From the NCBI GenBank assembly GCA_937900425.1, contig CALCDT010000156.1, forward strand, positions 16,731 through 80,730: a stretch of DNA of 64,000 nucleotides. Reading direction: 5' to 3'. Position 1 is the first letter of the stretch. Each line of letters starts with the position of its first letter. The position numbers were made by a program, and so were the translations under genes. Under the pieces are notes generated by a model. That model saw only the letters and a program-made list of their open reading frames with translations. It made no database searches and was not told where the DNA came from. The stretch comes from an uncultured Alphaproteobacteria bacterium (GTDB taxonomy: Bacteria > Pseudomonadota > Alphaproteobacteria > Rhizobiales > Pleomorphomonadaceae). Below, one piece after another: positions 1-8,745 of this stretch.

Positions 1-103
1 GCTGCGCACCAGCCGGCGAGCGGACCGCGCCGCGGCCTGAACGGCTCCGCGCCTCGTCTCGCCTCGTCTCATCTCGTCTCGAGGCCGACCGAAGCCGCCG
101 GCG

Positions 104-859
104 TCAGGCCTGGCCGAGATCCTTCAGCATCGCCGTCAGCGCCTGCGGATCGAGCGGGCGGGCGAAGCGATAGCCCTGGAGATAGTGGCAGCCGGCCGCC
201 TTCATGAAACGCTGCTGCTCCTCCGTCTCGACGCCCTCGGCGGTGATCTTGAGACCGAGCGCCCGCGCCAGCGCCACCACCGCGTGGACGATGGCGGCCG
301 ACTGCATCTGGTCGATCTCGCGGACGAAGGACTGGTCGATCTTGATCTTGTCGAGCGGCAGACGGCGCAGGTAGGTCAGGCTCGAGTAGCCGGTGCCGAA
401 GTCGTCGAGGGCGATGCGGATGCCGGCCGCTCGAAGGCGGTCGATGGCGGCGGAGGTCACCTCGAAGTCGTCGATGAAGGTGCTCTCGACGATCTCGAGT
501 TCGAGGCGGGTCGGGTCGAAGCCGAGCCGCTCCACCGTGCCGAGGACGCCGCCGACGAAGCGCTCGTCGCGGAACTGCTGGGCCGAGACGTTGACGGCGA
601 GGCCGATCTGCGGCCAGGCCAGCGCCTCGCGGCAGGCCGCCTCCAGCACCCAGGCGCCGAGTTCCTGCTCGAGCCCGTGCTGCTCGACCTTGTCGACGAA
701 GGCGCCCGAACCGAGCGGCCCGTCGGTCGGGTGGTGCCAGCGCACCAGCGCCTCGACCGCGACCATCCGGGCGCCGTCGGCCGTCATCTGCGGCTGATAG
801 AGCAGGTAGAGCTGGTCTTCGTCGATGGCGGTGAGGAAATCGGATTTCCAGTCGGTCAT
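104..859 (-). CDS. EAL-domain cyclic-di-GMP phosphodiesterase
   Basis: A stand-alone EAL domain of 251 residues, predicted to hydrolyse cyclic-di-GMP to pGpG in the cytoplasm. Visible family motifs are E-A-L near residue 36 (VEALVRW), NVSAQQF, DDFGTGYSSL, the KIKID segment and AEGVET near the C-terminus. All the usual metal-binding and catalytic motifs are present, so it is likely active. There is no GGDEF, PAS or membrane segment, so its input must come from elsewhere. The frame stays open far upstream, but I chose the ATG at 859 because a GGAAAG ribosome site lies just before it and the domain starts immediately. It is transcribed divergently from a cheB-like gene. Confidence 0.9.
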   Translation of the reverse strand: MTDWKSDFLTAIDEDQLYLLYQPQMTADGARMVAVEALVRWHHPTDGPLGSGAFVDKVEQHGLEQELGAWVLEAACREALAWPQIGLAVNVSAQQFRDERFVGGVLGTVERLGFDPTRLELEIVESTFIDDFEVTSAAIDRLRAAGIRIALDDFGTGYSSLTYLRRLPLDKIKIDQSFVREIDQMQSAAIVHAVVALARALGLKITAEGVETEEQQRFMKAAGCHYLQGYRFARPLDPQALTAMLKDLGQA

Positions 860-1111
860 GCGGGCTTTCCGCGCGCGGCGATCCGGGACGGTCGAGACGA
901 CCGGCGAAGAGGGCGGACCGAACCATCGGCAGACCCTGAGATAGCCGATGGCCGGGCCGGAAAGCAACCACGGGCGGATCGGCATCGGCCATCCGCGCCG
1001 CCCTCCCCGCCCGGGCCCTACACCCCGAGGAGCGCCGGCGCAGCGGCGCGGCGAGGACGGGTCGGCGAGAGCGGGCCCGGAACCAGGCGCACGGATGACG
1101 GTTCGTCGGAC
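860..1111. promoter_or_regulatory. Divergent intergenic region between EAL gene and cheB-like gene
   Basis: A 252-base gene-free stretch between two divergent starts. It must hold promoters for both directions, but I recognise no sigma-factor consensus or operator in it. Confidence 0.4.
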
Positions 1112-2200
1112 ATGCAAACGCCTCCCGCCCCCGACACGCTCCCGCGTCGCCGCGACCTCGTCGTCATCGGCGGCTCGGCCGGAGCGATCCCGCCGCTGAA
1201 GAAAATTCTCGCCGCGCTGCCGTCCGACCTGCCCGCCGCGGTGGCGATCGTCCTTCACGTTCCGGCCGCCAGCACGGGCATTTTCGCCACCGTCGCCTCC
1301 GCAGCCTCCCGTCTCGCCCTCGCGCCGACCACGGACGGTGAGGCCGTCAGGCCGGGGCGGCTCTACATCGCCCCGCCCGACAGTCATCTCCTGATCATCG
1401 AAGGCCGGATCCGGCTCGGCCGGGGACCACGCGAGAACCTCGTGCGCCCGGCGATCGATCCGTTGTTCCGCTCGGCCGCGCTCGACGCGGGCTCGCGCGT
1501 GGTCGGCGTCGTCCTCAGCGGCATGATGAACGACGGCGCCTCGGGACTTTCGGCCATCAAGGCCCGCGGCGGCGCCGCCATCGTCCAGTCCCCCGAAAGC
1601 GCCGTCGCCGGCGAGATGCCGCTCGCCGCCCTCGACGCGGCGCAGGCCGACGTCGTCTGCGAGCCCGAGGCGATCGCGGCGGCGATCGTGCGCCTCGTCC
1701 ACGAGGCGCCGGCGCCGGAGCGGCCGGTGCCGAAGGGCCTTCGCCTCGACGTCGCCATCGCCGCCGGTTCCGGCATCACCACCAAGAGCCGCGCCGACTA
1801 CGCCGTTCCCGTACCGCTGACCTGCCCCGATTGCGGCGGGGTGCTGTCGCAGGTCGCGGACGGCGGACCGATCCGCTTCCGTTGTCAGGTCGGCCACGGC
1901 TTCACCGGCCGGGTGCTGGAGCAGTCCCAGGAAGGGCAGGTCGACGAAGCGATGCGAGTGGCGCTGCGGATCATCGAGGAGCGCGCCGATCTGGTCGACC
2001 GCATGGGCCGCGACGCCCTGTCGAATGCGCGCCCGGCGATGGCGGCGATGTACGCGGCGCGGGCCCGCGAATATCGCGACCACGCCGACGCGCTGCGGCA
2101 GGCCGTGCTGCATCGCATGGACGCGGAGGTCGGCGAGACACCGACCGACCTTGTCGCCGAAGCCGAAGTCGTTGGCTCCCGGCCGTCGGATGAGCTATAG
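1112..2200 (+). CDS. CheB-type protein-glutamate methylesterase lacking a receiver domain
   Basis: A 362-residue protein whose first 200 residues form a CheB methylesterase domain. The catalytic triad is visible: Ser22 in GGSAGA, His49 in VLHV and Asp141 in MMNDG. It should deamidate or demethylate chemoreceptor-like proteins. No N-terminal receiver domain is present, unlike classical CheB, so it is not a directly phosphorylated adaptation enzyme. The C-terminal third carries a small cysteine-histidine cluster (CPDCGG, then RCQVGH) that looks metal-binding, followed by a helical tail. I started at the ATG at 1112, directly before the domain. No other chemotaxis genes are in the window. Confidence 0.85.
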   Translation: MQTPPAPDTLPRRRDLVVIGGSAGAIPPLKKILAALPSDLPAAVAIVLHVPAASTGIFATVASAASRLALAPTTDGEAVRPGRLYIAPPDSHLLIIEGRIRLGRGPRENLVRPAIDPLFRSAALDAGSRVVGVVLSGMMNDGASGLSAIKARGGAAIVQSPESAVAGEMPLAALDAAQADVVCEPEAIAAAIVRLVHEAPAPERPVPKGLRLDVAIAAGSGITTKSRADYAVPVPLTCPDCGGVLSQVADGGPIRFRCQVGHGFTGRVLEQSQEGQVDEAMRVALRIIEERADLVDRMGRDALSNARPAMAAMYAARAREYRDHADALRQAVLHRMDAEVGETPTDLVAEAEVVGSRPSDEL

Positions 2201-2364
2201 GTGCCTTAGCAATTCGCGATCTTGACCGGTCGCGGCGAGCCGAAGGGTGGTGATCCGAACCGGCGACGGGCCGGGCCCCTCGACGCCATCCGGGCGAAGG
2301 CGCATCGTTCCGTCGCGGTCGCCGCGTGCGCCGCCGATTCATCCATTGAGCGAGCGGGGGCGGC

Positions 2365-5300
2365 GTGGCAGACGAGGGCAACGAGCCGGACCACGACCCC
2401 GACGCGGCAGTGCCCGGGACCTCGTCGATCGCGGTCGTCGGAATCGCCGCATCCGGCGCCGAGACGGGCTCGCTCGAGCGCCTCCTCGCCGCGAGCGCCC
2501 TGCTCAGGCACGCCGCCATCGTCGTCATGCTACAACGCAGCGAGGACCTGACCGAACAGCGTCGCATGACGATCCGTACGGCGAGCGCTCTCGACCTCGT
2601 CGAGATCGCGGACGGTATGGCCGTCGAACCCGGCCGGGTCCATCTCGCCCCGCCCCGCACGAGGGTGACGCTCGACCGGGGCCGGTTTCTTCTGCGCGAG
2701 GCCGGCGAGGACCCCGGAGGGCGGGGAGCGGTCGACGGCTTCCTCGTCTCCCTCGCCGGCGAGGCCGGAGAACGGGCGGTGGCGGTCGTGCTCGCCGGCA
2801 TCGGCAGCGACGGCACCCTCGGCCTCACCGCCGTCCGCGAGAACGGCGGCCTCGCCCTCGCCGAATCGGACGTTGAAGGAGACGACGGGTCGTTCAATCC
2901 GAAGGCGGCGACGGCGGTCGCCGACATCGTCGGCCCGGTCGAGGACCTCGTCCATCGGATCGCCGCGCAATTCGCCAGAGTCGGACCCGAGGCCGACGGG
3001 TCCGCCGGCAGCGACGATATCGGCGCGATGGTCAGCCGCATCGCCGCCGTGCTGCGCAACCGCACCGGCCACGACTTCGAGGGCTACAAGCCCAACACCT
3101 TCCAGCGCCGGGTCCAGCGGCGGATGCAGGTGACGCAGACCCGCACGCCGGAGGCCTATCTCGACCTGCTGCGGAGCGGGCCGGACGAGGCGCGCCACCT
3201 TTTCCACGACCTGCTGATCGGCGTCACCCACTTCTTCCGCGACGGCAGGGAGTTCGAGGCGCTGGAGCGCACCGTCGTGCCGCGGATCTTCGAGGGCAAG
3301 GGCGCGGCCGACAGCGTGCGGATCTGGGTGCCCGGCTGCGCCACCGGCGAGGAGGCCTATTCGATCGCGATCCTGCTGCGCGAGCACATGGCGCGCCTCG
3401 ACACCCCGCCGCAGGTCCAGATCTTCGCGACCGACATCGACACCCGCGCCCTCGCCAAGGCCCGGATCGGCCGCTACGCCGCCTCGGCGGTCCAGGCGGT
3501 CGCGGCCGACCGCCTCGCCCGCTGGTTCGTCAAGGAGGGTGACAGCTGGTGCGTCGTCAAGGATCTCAGGGAGATGTGCATCTTCTCCCAGCACAATCTC
3601 ATCAAGGACGCGCCCTTCTCCCGCATCGACCTCGTCTCCTGTCGCAACCTTCTGATCTATCTCAATGCCGAATTGCAGGCCCGGGTGGTGCCGCTGTTCC
3701 ACTTCGCACTGCGGCCAGGCGGCTTCCTGTTCCTCGGCAACTCGGAGAACGTGACGCGCCACGGCACGCTGTTCGCGCCGGTCGACCGTCGCTTCCGCCT
3801 CTTCCGCCGCTCCGGATCGGCCGCCCGCGCGATCCCCGACATTCCGCTCTCGGCGAGCGCCGAGCGGTCCGCCTCACCCGGCGGCTCGCCAGGCGGACGA
3901 GCGACCTCCGAAGCCGGCTCGGCGCTCGCCGGGCAGGCCGAGCGGATCATGGAACGCTACGCCCCGGCCTATCTGATCGTCGACGAGAACCACGACGTCC
4001 TGCACTTCTCCGGCCGCACCGGGCGGTTTCTCGAACCGCAGAGCGGTCTCGCCAGCCTCAACGTCTACAATCTGATCCACCGCGACCTGCGCATGGACCT
4101 GCGTTCGGCGCTCCACGCCGCCGCCACCAGCCGCGATACCGTCCGGGTCGGCGGGCTGCGGGTCGGCCAGGCCGGGCGGACCCTGCTCGTCACACTGTCG
4201 GTCGAGCCTCTCGATGCCGCGGGCGACCATCCGCAGCGCTTCGCGGTCGTGTTCCAGGACGGGGTCGCGACCGACGACGACGGCGGCGGCGTGATCACGA
4301 TGGCCGGCGGCCGGACCGACGAGCACGTCCAGCGGCTCGAGGAGGAACTGCGCCTCACCCGCGACCGGCTCCAGGCGACGATCGAGGAACTCGAGAGCAC
4401 CAACGAGGAGCTCAAGGCGTCCAACGAGGAGTATCAGTCGGTCAACGAGGAGCTGCAGTCGTCGAACGAGGAGATCGAGACCTCCAAGGAGGAACTGCAG
4501 TCGCTGAACGAGGAGTTGCAGACGGTCAACGGCGAACTCGCCCACCGGGTCGAGGAACTGGCCCGCAGCAACTCCGACCTCAAGAACCTGTTCGAGAGCA
4601 CCCAGATCGCGACGATCTTCCTCGACAACGGCCTGCGCATCACCAGCTTCACGCCGGCGATGACGGACATCCTCCACCTCATCGACAGCGACATCGGCCG
4701 GCCGATCCACCATATCGCCAAGAAGATCGCCTACGAAGATCTCGAAAACGACGTGCGCAAGGTGGTCCGCACCCTGACCACGATCGAGCGCGAGACCGTC
4801 AATCCGCGCTCGCAGTCCCGCTACCTCACCCGCATCCTGCCCTACCGGAGCATCGCCAACGTCATCGAGGGGGCCGTCGTCACCTTCCTCGACGTAACGC
4901 CGCTGTCGCGTGCCGAGGAGCGGCTGCGCGAGAGCGAGGCGAGGCTGCGGGCGATCGTCGAGGGCATCCCGCAACTGGTGTGGCGCGCCTCCGCGGGCGG
5001 ACGCTGGACATGGGCGAGCCCGCAGTGGGCGGCCTTCACCGGGCAGGCCGAGGCGGAGGCGCTCGGTCTCGGCTGGCTCGAGATGGTGGCGCCGGAGGAC
5101 CGGCCCGCCGTGCTCGGCGCCTGGGCGCGGGCCGACCAGTCCGGCGCGCTGGACGTCGAACACCGGCTCTGGCACGCCGCGGGCGGCGCCTTCCGCTCGG
5201 TCCATCTCAGGGCGACGCCGCTGCGTGGCGACGACGGCGGCGCGGTCGAATGGTTCGGGACGGCGAGCGACATCGACGACCTCACCAGGCTGCAGGACCG

Positions 5301-5988
5301 CCAGCAGGTGCTGCTGCACGAGTTGCAGCACCGGGTCCGCAACATCCTCGCCCTGGTGCGTTCGGTCGCCCTGCGCACCGCCCGCACCAGCGAGGACGTG
5401 CAGGGCTACGCCCGGACCCTCGAGGGGCGGATCAACGCCATGGCCCGCACCCAGAACGTGCTGACCAGCGCGCCGGACGCGACCATCGCCCTGTCCACCA
5501 TCCTGCGCGACGAGATCGAGGCCAACGGCGGCGAGATCGGCGGGGCGGTCACGCTGTCCGGACCGGATGTCATCCTCTCCGGCAAGGCCGCGGAGAGCCT
5601 GACGCTCGCCCTCCACGAGCTTTCCACCAACGCCGCCAAATACGGCGCCCTCGCTACGCCGGAGGGCCGCCTCGCCGTGACGTGGACCGTCGAGGCCGGC
5701 CCGGCTGGCGAGGCGGTGGCGCTGGTCTGGCAGGAGAGCGCGGTGCCGCGGCCGGTGCCCGGCCGGCGCGGCTTCGGCTCCGAACTCGTCGAGAACGTCG
5801 TGCCCTATGAACTCGGTGGAACAGGAAAGCTCGAATTCGGTTCGGACGGCATACGGTGTCTTCTCGGGCTGCCCGTCACCGCGGACATCCGTCTGGCGCC
5901 TTCGGGAACGGGGGCGGAGGAGATATCGAAACATGGCGAAGGGATCGGGAAGCCTCGCCGGCCGGCGGATCCTGGTGGTGGAGGATGA
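2365..5988 (+). CDS. CheB-CheR-PAS-HWE hybrid sensor histidine kinase
   Basis: A 1207-residue fusion. Residues about 20-205 are CheB-like, 215-480 a CheR methyltransferase with the SAM-binding motif GCATGEEAYS near 325, and 657-750 a Glu/Asn-rich coiled coil. Two PAS domains (about 745-850 and 860-975) and a C-terminal HWE-type kinase follow. The phospho-accepting His is about residue 989 in HELQHRVRN, with an N-box-like HELSTNAAKYG. In the CheB part the active-site Asp motif (GIGSDGTLGL) survives, but the usual catalytic His is replaced (MLQRS instead of VQHL), so esterase activity is doubtful. The start is a GTG at 2365 after a GGGGG ribosome site. Its 3' end overlaps the next receiver gene, a likely phosphorylation partner. 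Confidence 0.9.
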   Translation: MADEGNEPDHDPDAAVPGTSSIAVVGIAASGAETGSLERLLAASALLRHAAIVVMLQRSEDLTEQRRMTIRTASALDLVEIADGMAVEPGRVHLAPPRTRVTLDRGRFLLREAGEDPGGRGAVDGFLVSLAGEAGERAVAVVLAGIGSDGTLGLTAVRENGGLALAESDVEGDDGSFNPKAATAVADIVGPVEDLVHRIAAQFARVGPEADGSAGSDDIGAMVSRIAAVLRNRTGHDFEGYKPNTFQRRVQRRMQVTQTRTPEAYLDLLRSGPDEARHLFHDLLIGVTHFFRDGREFEALERTVVPRIFEGKGAADSVRIWVPGCATGEEAYSIAILLREHMARLDTPPQVQIFATDIDTRALAKARIGRYAASAVQAVAADRLARWFVKEGDSWCVVKDLREMCIFSQHNLIKDAPFSRIDLVSCRNLLIYLNAELQARVVPLFHFALRPGGFLFLGNSENVTRHGTLFAPVDRRFRLFRRSGSAARAIPDIPLSASAERSASPGGSPGGRATSEAGSALAGQAERIMERYAPAYLIVDENHDVLHFSGRTGRFLEPQSGLASLNVYNLIHRDLRMDLRSALHAAATSRDTVRVGGLRVGQAGRTLLVTLSVEPLDAAGDHPQRFAVVFQDGVATDDDGGGVITMAGGRTDEHVQRLEEELRLTRDRLQATIEELESTNEELKASNEEYQSVNEELQSSNEEIETSKEELQSLNEELQTVNGELAHRVEELARSNSDLKNLFESTQIATIFLDNGLRITSFTPAMTDILHLIDSDIGRPIHHIAKKIAYEDLENDVRKVVRTLTTIERETVNPRSQSRYLTRILPYRSIANVIEGAVVTFLDVTPLSRAEERLRESEARLRAIVEGIPQLVWRASAGGRWTWASPQWAAFTGQAEAEALGLGWLEMVAPEDRPAVLGAWARADQSGALDVEHRLWHAAGGAFRSVHLRATPLRGDDGGAVEWFGTASDIDDLTRLQDRQQVLLHELQHRVRNILALVRSVALRTARTSEDVQGYARTLEGRINAMARTQNVLTSAPDATIALSTILRDEIEANGGEIGGAVTLSGPDVILSGKAAESLTLALHELSTNAAKYGALATPEGRLAVTWTVEAGPAGEAVALVWQESAVPRPVPGRRGFGSELVENVVPYELGGTGKLEFGSDGIRCLLGLPVTADIRLAPSGTGAEEISKHGEGIGKPRRPADPGGGG

Positions 5989-6319
5989 CTGGTTCATCGC
6001 GCAGGACATCTGCGAGCTGCTGACCGGTTGCGGTGCAGAGATTCTCGGGCCGCACGGACAGCTTGAGCCGGGGGTCGACGCGGCCGAAACGGCCGATCCG
6101 CTCGACGGGGCGGTGATCGACCTCAACCTTCACGGCGCGGAGACGACCGCGATCCTGGAGCGGCTCGCCGCCCGGAACGTGCGGTTCGTGATCGTCACCG
6201 GTTACGACACCGGCGGTCTCGCCGCAGAATTCACCGCGGCGCCGCGGCTCGTCAAACCTTTCGACGGCCCGATGCTGCGGGCGGCGGTCGAAAAGGAGAT
6301 CGGAGGTCGACATGGTTGA
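5933..6319 (+). CDS. Single-domain response regulator
   Basis: A 128-residue stand-alone receiver domain. It has the acidic pair (VVEDDW), the phospho-acceptor Asp63 in VIDLNL and the conserved Lys in VKPF. It has no output domain, as in DivK or CheY-like proteins. The ATG at 5933 was chosen because it follows a GGAGGAG site and opens directly into the receiver. The start lies 56 bases inside the end of the upstream HWE kinase gene, so the two are translationally coupled. The kinase is its most likely phosphodonor, which makes it a candidate phosphate shuttle or sink for the pathway. Confidence 0.88.
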   Translation: MAKGSGSLAGRRILVVEDDWFIAQDICELLTGCGAEILGPHGQLEPGVDAAETADPLDGAVIDLNLHGAETTAILERLAARNVRFVIVTGYDTGGLAAEFTAAPRLVKPFDGPMLRAAVEKEIGGRHG

Positions 6320-6521
6320 GTCCCGCGACAAACGCAACGGCGACATGCCCGTACCGACCGCCGGTCGCAACGAGGACGACCTCGGGCCGGTCCCTCCGCG
6401 GATCCTCGAACTCGCTCATAAGCTGCAGCAGGCGATTGCGGCCACCCGGCCGAAGCGCGCCGATAGTTCGGCCGAGGCCGCGGAGATCGCCGAGGCCGAG
6501 CGATCGGGAAAAATCCAATGA
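6312..6521 (+). CDS. Small 69-residue protein between two response regulators (weakly NepR-like)
   Basis: A short, charged protein with no signal peptide, membrane segment or cysteines. Its reality is supported by position: its ATG overlaps the stop of the upstream receiver gene and its own stop overlaps the next ATG (ATGA), so it sits inside a tightly coupled operon. The central segment GPVPPRILELAHKLQQ resembles the second half of the NepR anti-sigma motif (EPVPDRFLDLL followed by a helix). The first NepR half (an IGxxLRxxY-like stretch) is not seen. I infer, weakly, a NepR-like partner for the sigma-like domain of the next gene. It could also be an unrelated small regulator. Confidence 0.6.
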   Translation: MVESRDKRNGDMPVPTAGRNEDDLGPVPPRILELAHKLQQAIAATRPKRADSSAEAAEIAEAERSGKIQ

Positions 6522-7114
6522 ACGCCCCGCTCCGCGTCCTCGTCGCCGAAGACGACTACATGCTCGCCGACGACATCGCCCGTGCCCTCGAAGGGGCCGG
6601 CGCGGTCGTCGTCGGGCCGATCCCGACGCTCGACGAGGCGCTCCATCTGGTGCGCGCCCAGCAGGTCGAGGTCGCGGTGCTCGACATCAACCTGCGCAAC
6701 AAACTGATCTTTCCGGTCGCCGACGCGCTCAAGGCGAGTGCGGTGCCGATCGTCTTCTACTCGAGCTACGACGACATCGCCGTCCCCTCCCGCTTCTCGC
6801 AGGCGATCCGGGTCAGCAAGCTTCGCGGGTTGCGCCACCTGATCGACGCGGTGTTCGAGAGCCGCTGCCAGGACGTCGTCGGCCAGGGCCGGCCCGGCCG
6901 CGGCGGCGGCGACATTGGCGACGTCATTCCCGAAATGCGCATTCTTGCCCGCGGCCTCGTCGGCGACGAGGCGGCGGCCGACGCGCTGGTCGAGGCCGCG
7001 CTCGGGGCCGCCGTCGCCGCGGTCGAACGCGGCACCTGGACCGGCAGCGTGCGCGAACGGCTGCTCGTCCTCGTCCAGGATGCCTTCGAGGAACAGTCGC
7101 GGCGGATGAACTGA
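6518..7114 (+). CDS. Response regulator: receiver domain fused to sigma-region-2-like C-terminus
   Basis: A 198-residue protein. Residues 1-115 are a receiver domain with acidic residues in AEDDY, phospho-acceptor Asp56 in VLDINL, an SS switch position in FYSSYD and Lys101. After a glycine-rich linker (about 120-134), residues 136-195 resemble region 2 of ECF sigma factors or the sigma-like part of PhyR: a PEMRILARGLVGD-type helix, an ADALVEAAL helix, then SVRERLLVLVQDAF. No region 4 or DNA-binding helix-turn-helix is visible. PhyR carries its sigma-like domain first and its receiver last, so the order here is reversed. It shares the operon with an HWE kinase. I infer a protein-binding output rather than promoter binding. 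Confidence 0.75.
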   Translation: MNAPLRVLVAEDDYMLADDIARALEGAGAVVVGPIPTLDEALHLVRAQQVEVAVLDINLRNKLIFPVADALKASAVPIVFYSSYDDIAVPSRFSQAIRVSKLRGLRHLIDAVFESRCQDVVGQGRPGRGGGDIGDVIPEMRILARGLVGDEAAADALVEAALGAAVAAVERGTWTGSVRERLLVLVQDAFEEQSRRMN

Positions 7115-7206
7115 GAGCCGCCTGCCGCACGCCGTCGATCATTCCTCCCCGGACCGATGACAGCCGCAGACGGTGACGACGTCCCGGTCCCGGCGTCGAG
7201 CCGTGT

Positions 7207-8202
7207 TCAGACCAGGCGCGGGATCTGCGCCAGTGCCGCGGGCGCCGTCCGGGCCGAGGTGCCGGCGACGCGCGGGATCGCGCAGAAGCCGCGATCGCTT
7301 TCCCCGATGCGGCTGCGCATCGCTCCGATCATCGTCGCAAGACCCCGCTCCAGCGGGATCGTGGTGCGCCAGCCGAGCAGGCGGCGGGCGCGATCGGCGC
7401 GGCCGACGAAGCCGCCGACGTCGAAGTCACGCGGCTGTGCCTGGCGTACCGGGGCGTCGCTGCCGGCGAGGCGCACGCAGGTTTCGGCGAGGTCCTGGAG
7501 CGTCGTCCCCACCCCCGAGACGAACTGGACAGGCGGCGGCAGGCCGCCCTCGCTCGCCATCACCACGACGAGGCGGGCGATGCCGTCGGCGACGTCGGCG
7601 ACGTGGTTGAAGTCGAAGACGTGGTTGCGGCCCTCGACCCGGAGCGGCGCCCCGGTGATCGCGGCGCGAGCGAAGGCGGGGGCCACCCGGTCGGCGTGGT
7701 CGTCGACCGATCCGTAGACGTTGGAGAGGCGGAAGATCGCGGTCCTCAGGCCGGCGTCGCGGGCCGCGAGCGTCAGGTGCTCGCCGGCGAGTTTCGAGCG
7801 GCCGTAGACGTTGATCGGTGCGAGCGGGGCGTCCTCGTCGATCGGCATGCGGGTGACGTGGCCGTAGACCTCGCGGCTGCCGGCGAAGAGCACGAAGGGC
7901 CGCTCGCGGCGGTCGAGGGCGGCCCGCAGCACGTTGCGGGTGCCGCCGACGTTGACCGCGCGGCAGAGGAGCGGATTGCGCTCGCCCCAGACGACGCGGG
8001 AGACCGCGGCGAGATGGACGACGCCGGCACAGCCGGCCATCGCCTCGGCGAGGCGCTCGCCGTCGCGGGTGTCGTCGACGCGGCGCCCCGTGGAGGTCGA
8101 GAGGTCGAAGCTACGGGTGTCGTAGCCGCGAAGCGCGAGGGCCGAGCGCAGGGCGGTTCCGACGAGACCGGCGCCGCCGGTGACGAGGATGGTCGAGGTC
8201 AT
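7207..8202 (-). CDS. NAD-dependent epimerase/dehydratase (extended SDR family)
   Basis: A 331-residue extended short-chain dehydrogenase. The nucleotide-binding loop TGGAGLVG is at residues 8-15 and the catalytic Tyr133-x-x-x-Lys137 is in VYGRSKLAGE. SNVYG and the FNHVADVADG segment are typical of nucleotide-sugar epimerases. It probably interconverts or dehydrates an NDP-sugar, but the substrate cannot be read from the sequence. The last 40 residues are alanine- and proline-rich and look like an unstructured tail. It is transcribed away from the octapeptide-repeat gene, with a glycosyltransferase gene just beyond, so a role in supplying sugar donors for glycosylation is possible but unproven. 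Confidence 0.85.
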   Translation of the reverse strand: MTSTILVTGGAGLVGTALRSALALRGYDTRSFDLSTSTGRRVDDTRDGERLAEAMAGCAGVVHLAAVSRVVWGERNPLLCRAVNVGGTRNVLRAALDRRERPFVLFAGSREVYGHVTRMPIDEDAPLAPINVYGRSKLAGEHLTLAARDAGLRTAIFRLSNVYGSVDDHADRVAPAFARAAITGAPLRVEGRNHVFDFNHVADVADGIARLVVVMASEGGLPPPVQFVSGVGTTLQDLAETCVRLAGSDAPVRQAQPRDFDVGGFVGRADRARRLLGWRTTIPLERGLATMIGAMRSRIGESDRGFCAIPRVAGTSARTAPAALAQIPRLV

Positions 8203-8745
8203 CTGGCTTCTCTTCGCTGCTTCGCCCGGAGCGGCATTGTCTACCGCCCGGTCGTCCCGGTGCTCGCCCCGGATCGTCCCGGAGGTGATCGCAGGAACCG
8301 TGCCACCGTGGCCGGCGCCCCGCCGCAGACATCGTCGAACCGACGCAAGTCCCGGAAATCCGGCGATCCTGTGATTGCCGTCGATTTCGACGCCCCCTGG
8401 GCGCTGCCGGGACGCCGCCGGAGCGCCCCGGCCCCGGCGCCGGACGGCAAATCCAAGCCGGCAGCCCTTTCCCCTCCCGGCAGGAATTGCCGATCCGCCG
8501 ACGGCCGAACGACCTCCGGTTGTCGGCTCCTGCGGAGGGCCAGTCCCCGCCCGCCTCGCTGTCCGCCCGGGCTAAGTGGATGGAAAGCTCAATCATCGTC
8601 GTAGGTTAGGAGAGTGTCCGGCGCCCACCTGCCGGAGAATCCGGCCAGGGACGCGGGAGTTCGTCTCCGCGCCTCCGGGTGGCACCGCCGTTGCAGCCGT
8701 CGGCTGGCGACATCCCTCGCCCAACCTCATCCGGCCCATGCGCGC
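8203..8745. other. Gene-free stretch upstream of the octapeptide-repeat gene
   Basis: About 540 bases between two divergent genes. I see no supported gene here. An inverted repeat at about 8652-8671 (GCGGGAG ... CTCCGCG) lies shortly before the preferred start of the repeat gene and could fold in its 5' leader. A GTG at 8614, preceded almost directly by AGGAG, would extend the repeat protein by 44 arginine-rich residues that do not look like real coding sequence. Confidence 0.4.

Noticed and set aside
6312..6521. Calling the 69-residue protein NepR
   Set aside because: Only the second half of the NepR motif is suggested; the conserved first helix pattern is missing, so the name would overstate the evidence.
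8614..8745. Alternative N-terminal extension of the octapeptide protein from a GTG at 8614
   Set aside because: The added 44 residues are Arg/His-rich with no signal-peptide character, and the AGGAG lies only one base from the GTG. The choice is not certain.
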